Assembly (NCBI GenBank): GCA_003008705.1 | Contig: PDUO01000011.1 | Span: 239,956-303,955 of the forward strand | DNA length: 64,000 bases | Direction of reading: 5' to 3' | DNA from: Pezicula radicicola | Taxonomy: Eukaryota; Ascomycota; Leotiomycetes; Helotiales; Dermateaceae | Shown: one piece after another, positions 9,859 to 21,900 of the stretch | Numbering within the stretch: position 1 is the first letter of the stretch | Layout of the letters: the number at the start of each line of letters is the position of its first letter | The notes under the pieces: model-generated | Told to the model about the DNA's origin: nothing | Databases searched by the model: none | Seen by the model: only the letters and a program-made list of their open reading frames with translations | Made by a program: the position numbers and the translations under genes

Positions 9859-11059
9859 TCAAGACAGGGCGTTCTCAGGCTTCGTAGAAAGCTTCTCCTT
9901 CGCCTCCTGATCTTCGCCTTTCTCTGCTGATTGCATCGAAACATCAGCCATCCACGCCTTCCACTTTTCCTTAGTGTCAGTGGCACCATCCTTTGGGTCC
10001 TCTAAGCTTTGAGCGGAACTTCTGTCATCAATATCATCTTCGTCAGATAACCCTTCGCTCTCCAGTCCATAGCCATCACAGCGGTCAACTAGGGCTCTGT
10101 AATAATCAACCAAAGTTTCTGGATTTGGAACTATCTTCCAGTCCACCCGGTACAAGAAATCAAGTTCTAGAAGACCCAGTTCTGCTAATTTGACTCCACC
10201 TACTCGGGCATATGTCGCATTATTCCAAAACAAATCCGAAAGTCCTTTTGCTGCTACAGTTGCTGCTGTAATCAGGAAACGATGGACAGTCAAGGTAGTG
10301 ATTGAAAAGGCGGGATAGAGTAAGCAGAGCCGATCAATATAGTAGACCATTGATAGCAGTAGTGGAGGTGTGAGCGTAGCATGCTTCGCAAGTCTTTGGA
10401 GGTAATCCTTCACTGAAATTCCTGGAGGCGTTCTGCATAACTCTTTAGTTCATAGATATACCGTTTAGAAACACGAACAACTACCTTGAGTGAAAACGTG
10501 TTAAGGACCCCGACCGTGGAGGAAGTGCATCATTTGTCTCTATGAGTTCTGAAATCATATTTGCGATCAGAATAACCATATCCTCCACTTCGCAATCCTC
10601 ATACTTGGCTGGTAAAATTTTGACTGGCCCAGATGCTGATCTCGCACGTTTTGGCCTCGTCTCTTGCCTCCCATCAACACCTGAAGACTCTTCATCTGCC
10701 GTAGCTCTAGACTGTCGCCGTTTCATCGTGGGGGATTCCGCATCCAAGAAGGGTTGCGCTACAGGAAGAGGCCCGCTTACTATGGGAGCGGTGGCCATGA
10801 CGGGTTTTTCTGTTTGTGATATTTTCTCCGCCATTTCCCTCTCCAGCTTCGCCTCAGGGCCTTGAAGAAGAGCACACTGAATCCCTACGTCCACATAGTT
10901 CGTCGCTCGCGGGCGTGGGCTTTGAGATTTCGGGTTCGAGTTCGAGTTCGAGTTCGAGCTTTGCCGTCGGCGCGAAAGATAAGAAATTCGAGGCGATGGT
11001 TCAGCATAGTGCCAGTTAGGAGAGGATCGAGAGGACCTGGACAACGGCGAGTTTAACAT
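9859..11059 (-). CDS. PHO80: PHO80/PREG-like cyclin, 382 aa, one intron
   Basis: Pho80-type cyclins activate the Pho85-type CDK that restrains the phosphate-starvation regulator. Exons on the minus strand are 11059-10485 and 10432-9859, around a 52-nt intron. Splicing gives TRFHSR-TPPGISVKDYL in frame. The cyclin box (about residues 170-300) contains FHSRTPPGISVKDYLQRL, YYIDRLCLLYP, LTVHRFLITAATVAAKGLSD, YARVGGVKLAELGLLELDFL and WKIVPNPE, the full Pho80 pattern. The N-terminal 160 residues are Ser/Pro/Arg-rich and contain a coding hexamer repeat (Ser-Asn, 10935-10958). The acidic/Lys-rich C-terminal tail has no known domain. Placement with Neurospora PREG rather than another Pcl cyclin is from motif memory. 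Confidence 0.86.
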
Positions 11060-11931
11060 GATCTTCTGGGGCTCATGAGCATCATGGTCAACTCGACGAG
11101 AGTGGGATTAGATGATGTGGGGTCGCTTTCCAGCCTCGAAAGAATTTATTCTTTGAAGGATCACAACTCGCCAGTGCCAGTATGGATGGGCCCTTATAGA
11201 AATTCCAAAGCTGTCTTAGAGTAAGCCGAGTACAGCAATGACAAGGTATAGAAGAAAATTATGGTGTGCGATGTATTTAAACTTCGGGGATTGAAATCTT
11301 TCCCTGCTACGATCCAAGATAGCGGAGAGCTAGTACAGCGCGGCGACGTAGGTGTGTGCAACCTGGAGTGGGAAAGAGCGAGTGAGTAGCAAGCGTGGTA
11401 CAACTGTGAGCGCTACTCTCTATGGTATAGGTAATTACAAAAATATGGTTGGGAGACGATGCAGACGCTGCGGCGCAGTATTTCATGGTACTCGCAACAT
11501 TGCGGATGTCATCTCATCTTTTTGGTTTGAATCCCCATGTCCTCGTGCCCCGTACCTACCTTATCCTCTTCCGGTCGTTGGCAAATGGCAAGGCTGACCC
11601 CGTCCGCCTGAATTGCAAGGCATTATTATCATCGGACTGGACTCTTTGACTACCTACCATCACCATCACATAGGTATGGTCTACATAGAGCTTCATTTAG
11701 AGCTTGTCTTATTACTTTTGTAACTACTAGCTCCCACCTTTCCATTTCATTGCATAGTGATAGCCGACGCCCTCGAACCTTCCATCAATACATCTGCCGC
11801 AAATCATATTCTCGAATCGACCGAAGCTTGTTCAGCACTCTCTGCACAGCGAGCCTCGTGGCTCAGGACAAGTTCATCTCTATCATTGTTCACCATCGCA
11901 GTTATACAAGCAAGTCGACGGAACCGCTACG
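11060..11931. other. Divergent promoter region between PHO80-like and VID28 genes
   Basis: The two genes read away from each other across about 870 bp. Small frames on both strands overlap and lack domains. I saw no RNA gene, repeat or clear TATA box. Confidence 0.5.
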
Positions 11932-14900
11932 ATGGACAAACAGCCGTGGCTGACGCAGCTCCAAAAAGCAAGGAGTCCCGCAGAACAAATTGTTGTGTTG
12001 AGAGCGCTCAAGAATGATATCATTGGCCATCCTCCCAAGAAGGCTGCGGTGGTGGACCAGGGAGTTCTAGAGCCTGTCGTACGTATGAGCTCTAGTAGAT
12101 GTGCCAGCAGACAAGATGGCAAGTCTCATGATCACAGCTTTGCATCTCTACCTTTGTCCGAAGAGGAGACGGTTAGATTACAAGCACTGAATGTAATTGC
12201 CAGTATTGCACTGGGTTAGTCAGCGTATTCTTCTATCCATTGCTTCATAATTCTCACCATGAATAATAGGTGGTCCATCCTTTCTTGCTCCTCTTCATGC
12301 CGTATCGGCGTTACCAGCAATTCTCTCGAACCTCTGTCCATTGAATAATCCTTCGCAGATAGTGTTAGCATCTCTACGGGCTCTTTCGAACCTCACCGAG
12401 TCTGCTGCTCGAGCTACAACCCCAACTACTTCTAGTACAATTGCTCTCGCAGAAAGCCTCTTCTCCCGTCCACATATCGCCTCTCTCTGTCGGATCTTGT
12501 CCCAGACCTCCTCGTCTTCAAACATACAAAGTCAAATCTCCATAGCCGCTTCACTTATAAGTCGACTTTGTCGCGAGGAGCGTCACCGGGGAGCTCTTGC
12601 AAGCTCTGGCATTCTCGATGCTCTCGCGACCAAGTTGGCGAGCTTTGTGGTGGCAGATCAAGTTGTCTTACCTGGCGCTGAACAACTAGCTCAACGTGAT
12701 GGCATTGGAGAATACTTTCCTCGGCCAGCACCCAATAACGCTAGCTTTTCTGACATACTCGAATCAATTGCAGTCATAATCGTGGATTCGAAATTCAGAG
12801 CATCACAGTTGTTGTATTCTGCATCCATACAAGCTGTTTACCCGCAGCCCCCACCCACTGAGGTTCCTGCAAGCCGGCATGCAAGAGCTGCTTGGAATGC
12901 GTTTAACTCAGCCGGGTTGAGCGCCCGCCAGAGCCAGCTTAACGCGGTGGATTATCTATTGCCTTTTGTGCCTCTTCACCAGCCGAGAAGTGCATCTGCG
13001 CAAGCATCAGCTTTTCCTCCACTTGGCACTTCTGAATCTAGGGAAAATCTCACTCAAAATGGACGTTCGGGGACGAACAAGCTCAGTAGTTCCTCTCTTC
13101 CAAAGTGGCCTGATTCCCCTAGCCTTGATGCTGTAGTGACGCCTGAGCAGATCTCTGACTCCGATCAAGAGGAAGGAGAAAGTCCGCTTATTGCATACCT
13201 TATACTGTCCCTAAGATCTCGCTGTGGCATGGATCGATTAATGGCGGCCTCTGTCTTGACGGTCTTGTTTCGCACTGGTTTAACAAACAAGTCCCGAGAA
13301 ACAGCTATCGGGTCATTGGTTGTACCGGTCCTAGTACGCATGCTCGATGAGACTCCTACGTCAGGCACAGATTTGACTCAACATTGGGCTATCGAAGAAC
13401 GTGCCCCAGCTGTCTTAGCAATGCTAATCACAGATAGCGAATATCTTCAAAAGTCTGCGTTCGATGCCGGTCTTGTTGACAAACTATCCAAAATGATAAA
13501 AGTGTCTTACAATCCTGTTCCTGAGAATTCCGTTCCACGGCCATGGTTGCCCATCAATGGCGGTGACGGGGATGATCTTAAAAGTGCTTACGATGCTCGG
13601 CTTGGAGAGGATGGACAGTCTCCCCTCCTGTCTCATTACATCACGGTGAGAGAGGGCACGCTCAAGGCCATTGCAGCACTCGTACCCTTCAAGGACGAGT
13701 ATCGTAAGGCTATTGTTGATCAAGGCATCATTCCATACATTGTTGAATCTATGAGCTCGCATCCTGGTAAACCTTCACCGAAAGCTGGTGATAAGAATGA
13801 GAAAGGTGTGAACGGGTCATCTGAGGTCGAATCAAACCGACAAAGTTATGGTATTAATCCGATCAGCGTTCTCATTGCAGCTTGCGGCGCTGTCCGGGCT
13901 TTGTCTCGATCTGTTAGTATCTTGCGAACCACTCTGATCGATAATGGAGTAGCTATGCCTGTATTTAAGCTTCTTCGACATACAGAGATCGAGGTGCAAA
14001 TTGCTGCCACAGCGACCGTGTGTAATCTGGTCACTGATGTCAGTCCTATGCGAGAGGTAAGTTCCATCCTCTTTATGTAAAAAATTGAAGACTCAGCATT
14101 GACCTCTGAACTACAGGTTATCACAGAGGCTGGTCTTTTGAAAATTCTGTGTGAGCATGCACATTCTATGAATGCAAAACTGCGGCTTAATGCTGTTTGG
14201 GCATTGAAGCACTTCGTGCAGGGTGTCAGCAATGATATGAAGAGGATGTGCTTAGACGAGCTGGGACAGGGGTGGCTAGTACAGTTAATATGCGATGATA
14301 CCGAGGATGAAGCATTACTCTCTTCGAAGGGCAAAGCTTCTGAGAGATCTACGGCGAGCGATGAAATGGACGAAGATGTCGAGATGGACCAATTTGAAGA
14401 TGAAGCGGAACCCTCCTTTGGTCGACCATTTGGGCGGTCGAATATTTCAAGACCCAGCAGCAGTCGCAGCAAATCTTTTCAGCGGGCCGAGCTCCGACTT
14501 GCTGCGTTACGGGACGGTGAGACCAACCCAGCAAGGAAGGCCAGAAAAGATGATATTGCGGTACAAGAACAGGGTTTGGACTTTATACGAAATCTCATCG
14601 GTGGAGCTGGACAAGGGGGTACCAGTGATACCACGGAGATGATAGATTTCTTGTTCAATGCTTTGGGCCAAGACCGAGTGTTCGAGATCCTAGCATCGAA
14701 GCTGCGATCGAAGGTTATCAACCCATTCAATAGGAGAAGTTCCTCTACGACGGAGACCAGAGTTATTCCTCCTCAATCCGAGATTATTGCTGCCGTTGCA
14801 TACATCCTTGTTCATATGGCAGCCAGTGTTCCACGACACCGACAGATTGTCATTTCACAGACAGAGCTGCTAAAGTTGCTTGTACCGCAGTTCAATCACC

Positions 14901-15112
14901 CTAGTATTGAGGTCCGGCTGCCACTTTGCTGGTTGGTGACTAATCTCACATGGATGGAAGATGCAAATGATGGGCAAGCATGCGTACAGCGTGCCAAAGA
15001 GCTCAGAAATCTAGGCTTCCAAGCGAAGTTAGAAAAGTTGGAACAAGATCCTGAACTGAATGTCAGGGAACGTGCAAAGACAGCACTATGGCAGATGAAA
15101 CAGGGCTTTTAG
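11932..15112 (+). CDS. VID28: GID/CTLH complex armadillo subunit Vid28/Gid5 (ARMC8 homologue), 1021 aa
   Basis: Gid5 is the armadillo scaffold that docks substrate receptors such as Gid4 on the GID E3 ligase, which degrades gluconeogenic enzymes. Exons are 11932-12214, 12270-14056 and 14117-15112, with introns of 55 and 60 nt. Spliced junctions read SIALG-GPSFLAPLHAVSALP and PMRE-VITEAGLL, both in phase. The protein is alpha-helical repeats throughout. ARM-type motifs are clear near residues 60-180, 440-700 (RDGIIPYIVE-like and AVRALSRSVSILR) and 720-760 (LNAVWALKHFVQGV). An acidic/Ser-rich loop interrupts near residues 780-860. The C-terminal block (IIAAVAYILVHMAAS to RAKTALWQMKQGF) is typical of ARMC8. 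A minus-strand frame at 13846-14472 is a shadow. It is transcribed away from the PHO80-like gene. Confidence 0.88.
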
Positions 15113-16254
15113 GAGTTTGGAAAATATGACTTTGGCATGAATCATCAACTGTTGTGGGAACAATGAGGCGTTTTGGGCAGGAAAACCTTGGAAACTGGCG
15201 CTGGTGTTTGTAGCAACATATTTCTACCTTATTACAACCATGGAGCGTTGAAGAGCGGAAAGACAAATTCCATTTGCAGGCTTGTAAATTGTTAGGGCAC
15301 TTGTTACATTTACATCTCAATAATCCTATAACTAGGATATTATTATTCACATTCATTAATGGCCTTTTTCATCATGGTCGTCTACAGATAGAGCTCAATC
15401 CCCCTCTATTTGGTGCCTTCAAGATGTAAAGTTAGTCAATCAGTGGCAGAATACACGACTTTCTTTCTTAATCGAGTCTATCACACAGATACCAGCGTCT
15501 CCCATTTTACCACAGGTAGTATGAATTGATATCTTCAACAAAAGCAAGCATGTTGGTATAGGGATTTTTATGATCTGATATAATTATAGTAGGAAAAAAT
15601 TAGGCACTGTATCCAATGAAGTGTAACCTATGAGAAGTTGACCGACCATAGGAGGGATTCTATTCGTTACCCAATTCAAGCTTTTGTTGACATACACTTG
15701 TAGGTTATTCTTCGTCGCTTAATTCTTTAGGCCCTGGCCAATGCTTTACTTCACCCCCTTCCATCTTCTTCAACTACTAATAGTCAGTTGGAGATGAATA
15801 GAACGTTTATCTTTTGAGTTTAAGTCCTCCGTTAATCTAGAGACCGTAGCCGGAAAACTCCCGAGGCTCTGAGGGCAATTGGTTATGGTCTAGATACCTT
15901 AATTATCTTTTAAACTACTAAACCAATACATTTGGGTCGGCTGAGAAGGAAAACGAATGAATCTGACCTCGACATAAGTACTTCGAGGCTATAACTGAGT
16001 TTTTACTCAGCAGGACGAAATGGCGGGGAAAGGAGGGTAGAAAAACCAGTACGTGGATATGCGGTTCAAAACCGTTTTACAGTAGCACCAATATAACACT
16101 TCAAAAATAAAATACATTCAAGTTGATGGCTACTAAGTAAATAGGCGATTCGACTTATTTAAACCTCGCAGCTGTGATATCACAAGTACTAATACGTAAG
16201 TACCTAGGTATCCACAAAACAGAAAAGCAAAAAAAATTAGCAAAAAGAACAAAA
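15113..16254. other. AT-rich intergenic spacer
   Basis: No gene is supported. The first 250 bp are the VID28 3-prime flank; the rest is low in GC with short direct TAGGT/ACCTA motifs. A 5S rRNA gene begins at 16255. Confidence 0.5.
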
Positions 16255-16373
16255 ACATACAACAGTAGGTATTCGCTGGTGGTCACCCACCCAACTACTA
16301 ATCTACCGATCTGAGGCTTATGTATGGCAGAGCGGACGGGATGCCCAGTTCTCCTCAGTCTATGGTCGTATGT
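16255..16373 (-). rRNA. 5S ribosomal RNA, 119 nt
   Basis: Read on the minus strand, it starts ACATACGACCATAGACTGAG at 16373 and ends TACTGTTGTATGT at 16255. The universal internal segments are present: CATCCCGTCCGCTC, and GTAGTTGGGTGGGTGACCACC with the C-box region. A T-rich terminator follows (TTTTTGTTC and later T runs). It is identical over 119 nt to the plus-strand copy at 41986-42104. Dispersed single 5S genes in both orientations are usual for filamentous ascomycetes. Confidence 0.95.
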
Positions 16374-16787
16374 GGCAGGTATTCCTTTAATTAGGTAGAT
16401 ATCCGAGTAAGTTGAAATACTGTAACCTCATTACTTAACTCAAATAACTTAATTAACCAAATTACAACACTTTCTATACGAAGTAGTTCCCTTTTAAACT
16501 TATACCTAAATCATATCATATTGCCGTGCCTCAACTTTAGAATCATTTTCACTTTCAAAAGACCGTACCTATCTAACAGTGACGCCTAACTAACGAAACA
16601 AGTTTAGATATTAAAGACAGAGGAGAAGATGTTACCTTATTAAAAAGGCTATAGCCTGTGTTTTTTGTAACGAGTAGAAAATAGAAAACAGAGTCTCAAT
16701 TACAGACTGAATTGGGTTGAGTAACTCACTTGCAAGCTCTAAAGAACTGACTTGGTTTAGAGAACTCGCTTTACTCTTATGTAGACA
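16374..16787. other. Spacer between 5S gene and F-box gene
   Basis: This AT-rich stretch ends in a region (about 16712-16775) with GAGTAACTCACTTG-like repeats, such as TTGGGTTGAGTAACTCACTT. They resemble the minisatellite units of the 9.1-kb element, so it may be a decayed relative. No gene was seen. Confidence 0.4.
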
Positions 16788-18754
16788 TTACGCCCACCCA
16801 ACGCTATCCTCCCTAAGCATTTGAATTCTCTCCATCTCAATTGCCCGCCTCGCATTTAATTCCTCGGACGTCAAAAATGAGTAGATTACGGGTAACTTTC
16901 CGCCAAATACAATAACGAAGTCGTCATCCCCTTGTATCCGGTATAGTCCCATTCGATTGTTTGGGTCACAAACCCATTCGTAGTCAACAAAAGAACCTTC
17001 ACGGGGTTTCTTGAATTGCACTACGGAATCGCCGCGTGTTTCATAGATATAAGAGACCCCTGTATGCTCATGAGTATTCTCGCAATATGTAACCGCCCTT
17101 AAGCTATTAACTTTTATTCCATGTTCTGATTCCGCACTGATGTGAAGTAGCATCTGACCTCGCCATACGTATGGAATTACTTCGTCCCATGGACCTAGTC
17201 TGTCGTTGAGTCCACACAAGTAGTGACGAAGCGAAAACTTCTTGTTGAACATATTGAATGCCAACTCGCTGACCCAATTGTCTGAAGTTGATTCATTGTC
17301 GAAGTGAGATGGACAGAGTACTGGTCCGCATGCAGTTCTGTGAGCCCAAATAATCGTGTAGTCACCATCAACTGTGATGGACCAGTGAGTGGGTGTATAA
17401 GGTCGGTAACCGGGCTCAGTCTGCATAGGCACATCAAAGCAATATTCGCCTTTCGGTTCATTCCTTAGGTATTCGAGAACGGTGAGCCGTAGAACTCCAT
17501 CAGTACTAGTATCCTCATTCTTTTCCCAGCTAAAGTGAGGAAGGAAAAAGTGCTCATCGTTGACAGGGTGGAAGAACGGTGGGAGCTGTAAAGATTCGAC
17601 CGGATCCGCCTTGGGGTAATCCGACCATGGGTATTCGAAGGTCTTCATCGGCTTTCGCTTGGTCCAGATATAGAATTTTGAACCTTTGGAGAAGCCGACG
17701 GAGTCGTGATGGACTGAAAAGGTAGGATAGCGATTAGAGTGGGGAGAGGGAAGTGTAATGGCCTCAGTATAATCACTGTCGAGAGACCACATACGGAGTT
17801 TATTTCTGGTAAATAACTAATTAGCGCTTGGTTGAATTTGTAGTAGTGGTTATGTAGTGATATTTGGGGCAAGGCTACTGTCTGAAAATGCTTTGTAAGA
17901 GGTTATTCTGGTTAGGGTTATAGTAATAGAAGCCAGAAGGGACGATTTGCTTGAATTAAGTCACTAAAATATTCAAATACTCAACTTAAGTAAGTTACTT
18001 CATTCGTCTGAGTCACTCAAGTGCATCTCTTTTATCTCAATAGATAACTATTCTAAATAACCTCTTACAAAGCAATAAATAGGGCATTACATACCTACGG
18101 TATCCAACAAAGCCTACGAGAAGTTGATCACCCAGAATCCATTCTTCGATGTCCTGCCTGTCTGGGTCGGCGTAAATCGTGGAGACGCCTGTGAATAGTG
18201 AATCTACTTTCATGGATTTCTTTTCTATGATGGGTTGAGCTATTCTTCCGTTGTGATATTGGTAAGGGCGCCAATATGACGGATCTTGTTCTGCCGGAAA
18301 GGTGTCTAGATAGCTGCTCAAGTGCATCCTAGTAGATCATTAGCAAGCGATCAGATTGAGATAAAGAGATGGGAAGATACCTTGAACGGTAATATCCTCG
18401 CCGCCTAGAGAGGCGACGTTCGCTATCTGTTCGGAGCTGTTCCCACAGGTTCACAGCATAAGTTTTCTTCTCAATTCCCATTAAATCATGATATTTCGCG
18501 AACTCGACCGGAAATTCCCTTTCAATGATTACAAAAGCAATCTTCTCGGATCTCCACACTTTTTTCCAAGTGCGAGATACATGTGTGAGGTTGATGAAGT
18601 CTTCTAGATCTAGAAACTTGGCGATGATAACAAGGATGTGCTCATTCAGATGCTTGCATGGGTCTCTAGTAGTTGGGATTTTCTCAATTTGTCGTCGAAG
18701 ATGAAAGAGCTCATCTTTTGATAATGAATATAGGAGGTTATCGAGCCTAGTCAT
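16788..18754 (-). CDS. F-box protein, 541 aa, three exons, MITE in second intron
   Basis: F-box proteins usually present substrates to SCF ubiquitin ligases through Skp1. Exons on the minus strand are 18754-18381, 18328-18095 and 17805-16788. Intron 1 is 52 nt and intron 2 is 289 nt. Junctions give GYYRSR-MHLSSYLD and VGYRR-NKLRMWSL in phase. The F-box lies near residues 34-75 (LNEHILVIIAKFLDLEDFIN, then WKKVWRSEKI). The remaining 460 residues have many Trp/Tyr-containing strands (GSKFYIWTKRKP, GDYTIIWAHRT, GLYRIQGDDDFVIVFGGKLP) that suggest a beta-propeller-like fold, though I recognise no named repeat. Intron 2 is long because it holds an inverted-repeat element. A related element lies just upstream of the start. 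The substrate is unknown. Confidence 0.82.
17889..18074. mobile_element. MITE inside intron 2 of the F-box gene
   Basis: A 186-bp stretch has perfect 19-bp inverted ends: TGCTTTGTAAGAGGTTATT at 17889-17907, and its reverse complement at 18056-18074. The interior carries degenerate AGTNACTCAA-type units and the motif TCAATAGATA, also seen in the element at 18783. It lies wholly inside the 289-nt intron and leaves the splice donor and acceptor intact. Without it the intron would be 103 nt, within the normal range here. No target duplication is evident. Confidence 0.78.
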
Positions 18755-18782
18755 ATGTTAGAAGGTCATGTGGTAAAGCAGT

Positions 18783-18931
18783 ACCGTAGGAATTGCTTTG
18801 TAAGAGATCATTTGGATTGGGGCCATCTTGACATATGAGGGATGGTTCACTCGACTCAAGCGGGTTACTCAAAGCAAGTGAGCGACTCATGTCCATCCCG
18901 TTCATATCAATAGATAGGGTAGGCAATTTAC
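18783..18931. mobile_element. Degenerate MITE relative upstream of the F-box gene
   Basis: The left end reads ACCGTAGGAATTGCTTTGTA; the right end, reversed, reads CGTAAATTGC. So the termini share CGTA and AATTGC with the 9.1-kb element, but the repeat is imperfect. The interior has GTTACTCAAAGCAAGTGAGC-like units and TCAATAGATA. It sits 29 bp above the F-box start codon, so it may form part of the promoter. The right boundary is the less certain one. Confidence 0.5.
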
Positions 18932-21900
18932 GCTCTTCTCCGTGCTGGTGCATCGAAATTTCCGTCATCAAGTCTCAAGGTGTCCAGAGATTGTGTGAGA
19001 ATAGTGGTGGCGTCGGGGCTGGCGTTGGATTCCATAGTCTTGTGGTTGCATTCCGACGGAGGAAAGTCCGTCATGAATATTGAGGCTATTGATGTTGATA
19101 GTCGCGCAGCCTGCTTGCGTAAGTAAAAGCGGCACTCCTGCCTCTTTAGAACCTCATTGGCGACTTCGATGGCCGACTCGTTACCTCCTACATCTTTACA
19201 GTATGGGAAAGTTCAGCCTGAGTAAAATTTCGAGTTGTGAAAGTGACATACCTACATAGCCCTACAATGGGGATTCATTTGTTCAACTCACCTATGGTAG
19301 TCTGTCCAATGATTCGATCAGGAAACCAAGGAAGCCAGAAGGTTTGGGCAGACTACAGTAGTTGGCATGTACTAGCTTGAAGAGATAACGCCATCGAGAT
19401 ACTTGATACCTTCTCTGTCTTGGGTAGCTTACACGTTCGTCCATAAGGCTACTACTAGTAAGCTCGCAAGGTAGAGTAGTTACCTCAAGTGCCTTTTTTT
19501 TCTTTTTTTCGCAAAAAGTTTCTTTAGTGAACCATGAAGTTACCACCGGTGCACCAAGACCCAACAAGATTAAGAAGTTCTACATTCGTACTACTGTACT
19601 CGATACATTATTTCATCATCAAACTTTGATATTCCGTCACTTACCGCCCCTATCGTATGTTCGCTAGACCGCCCTTTTCTCAAGTCGGGTGTTCTAGAAG
19701 CCGACAACTACAGTTACTAACGTCTTCACAAAGCACGTTTGAGCGTTCTCCAGACTCTAAGCTACTCCGACGATCATGACCAATTGAAGGCGGGGAATTC
19801 AAACTGCCCCGGCTGGGAGAAAACAACGGCTGGCCTGAGCGTGCATGATAAGGGCACCCTGGTGTCGATATGACATGTTCGACTTCAAGTTCAAGACTTC
19901 AACTTGGACTTGGACCTCTCATATCTCGGACTTCGTACCCCATCATTAATCATCCCCTCTTTTTCCACGTGATCGCCAGTAAGTAATCCCATCACCTCAC
20001 CTCAGCAGTTACCGTAGTTGCCAATTGCCCATCCCGTCTTGCTGCAAGGCTGAGAGTCGTCAGCTTCTCGAACCTGGTCGAAGCTGAGCTGTAACAACCT
20101 TTCATCATTCTGTCACATTCTGGAATCGTATAAGCAATAGGGACTGACTGGGAGCATTACAGTATGATATGATGTCTTATGTACGTTCCGTACCTGCGTT
20201 GGAGGTAAGGCAGACCAACAACAATAGAGTACCTACCTACCTACCTTAAGCTACACTGAAACAGCATCTTCTTGTGGCGTACTGGAATGCTGTTTACTTC
20301 TTCAAGGGGGTCTTCAACGGTCCCGATTAGAACAACTGTAACTCCTCGCATCGTCGCGTAGCACCACGGTTCGGCGCGAGAAATGCGGTGGGGGCCGAAT
20401 GGGTCTCGATCTTCAACATAAAATGAAGGTCCTGTCTCGAGGCGGGCACATCTTGGATTATTCTCAGTGATTATGTCGCGCAGACGCGCCTGGAGCTGGA
20501 GCTGAAGCTTGCAGGAGCAGCAGCCGAGGGGGGCAGGGGCAGCGATTACTGAGGAAACTTCGACGAAGCTGCGTAGCACGAGATTAACTTTTTCAGCCGT
20601 ATCCACCCTGATCAGCACGTAGTAGAGCAAGAACCGTAATAACACAGACCCGGTGGATTGCGGTATGGGTTTGTTTGTTTCAGCATGTTCACTTGGGAAG
20701 CCTGGTACATATGGGAACTGGCCGCCATCTGATTTCGGTAACGCCTAAAACGGCATAGGAGGGGGGGTGAGCCCTTGGACGCAGTTTGCTGGTGCAGCGA
20801 AGAACTTGACGTCCGTTCTCGAAGTTTATTACTTGTTTACAGTAAGCGGTGGCATTAAGCATTAACTGGCCTGATGGCGAAGAGGGAAGGCGAGGGCAAG
20901 GACGGGTCGCCTTGCAGGACGTGCTCTGCAGAACGACAGCAGTACGGAGTAGCAGGTACATTAGCAGCAGTCCTAGTTCCCGCATATGTGCTACATTACC
21001 GGTACATGAACGACGGAGAAAAGAAGAGACCTGCAAAAAAGAAATTTAGAAGGCAGGAAGAAAAGATCAAGGAGTCATAATACTCACTATACTATAATAC
21101 TATACCTAGTGATAAGATTTAATGCGTGCACGCATCGCATCTTGCATACTGTACCTTACTTTACCTTACCACCTACTTGCTCTCTCACCTCGCTCGTTCT
21201 CGCTCGCTGCGAATGCCAACCCCCTTCTTAATAGCTTCATTATTATTCGCATTGCTAAGGTATTACGGTATCACGGTATCCCTAATCCCTAATCCCCCAT
21301 CTCCTCGTCCACCTAATGATGACCTTGGCCTCTTCTTCTTCGTCATCCTTCGTCTGCACGGCGATTATCACACGCGGGGCTATCTATCTATTTGTGAGCT
21401 AGCTCGAGCTCTCTATTTCGGTACAGCTGCTTGCTCGCTCGCTGCTGCGTGCATCAACGATTCCACAGGTCCAGATACCTTACTTACACTTTACTGGACC
21501 TACCTTGCCTAGGCTATCCCCCATTATTCCCCACCCCAAGAGCCACTTCCACTACCACTACGACGACTACTACTTACGCTTCTTCCACCGATAGCATTTT
21601 TGACTTACCCTTACCGTACAGTAAACCTCCGTAGTGCCAGCCCCATAGATTCTACTGGAAACCTCTGACAGTCTAACTCCAGCTGCCACATGACACGCAG
21701 TCGCTTCTTTGGCCACATTCGCATTCTCAATTGCCCATTCGACCTCCTGGAAAATCGCTTCGGTTTGCGAGGCTGAGCGCGACTGAGACCCTTGTCGCGG
21801 AAAGGTGCATAGCAGCAGTTGCGTCGGGGGACAAAGAAGGAGTTTGGAGCATAAGTCGCACGTCTTGGATCTCTTCAATCAATCTCAATGCAATGAGGTA

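Noticed and set aside
13846..14472. 208-codon minus-strand frame
   Set aside because: Shadow of the VID28 exons; the plus strand encodes the conserved ARMC8 protein.
18747..18971. 74-codon minus-strand frame at the F-box start
   Set aside because: It overlaps the MITE relative and the F-box initiator, and is not in frame to extend the F-box protein convincingly.
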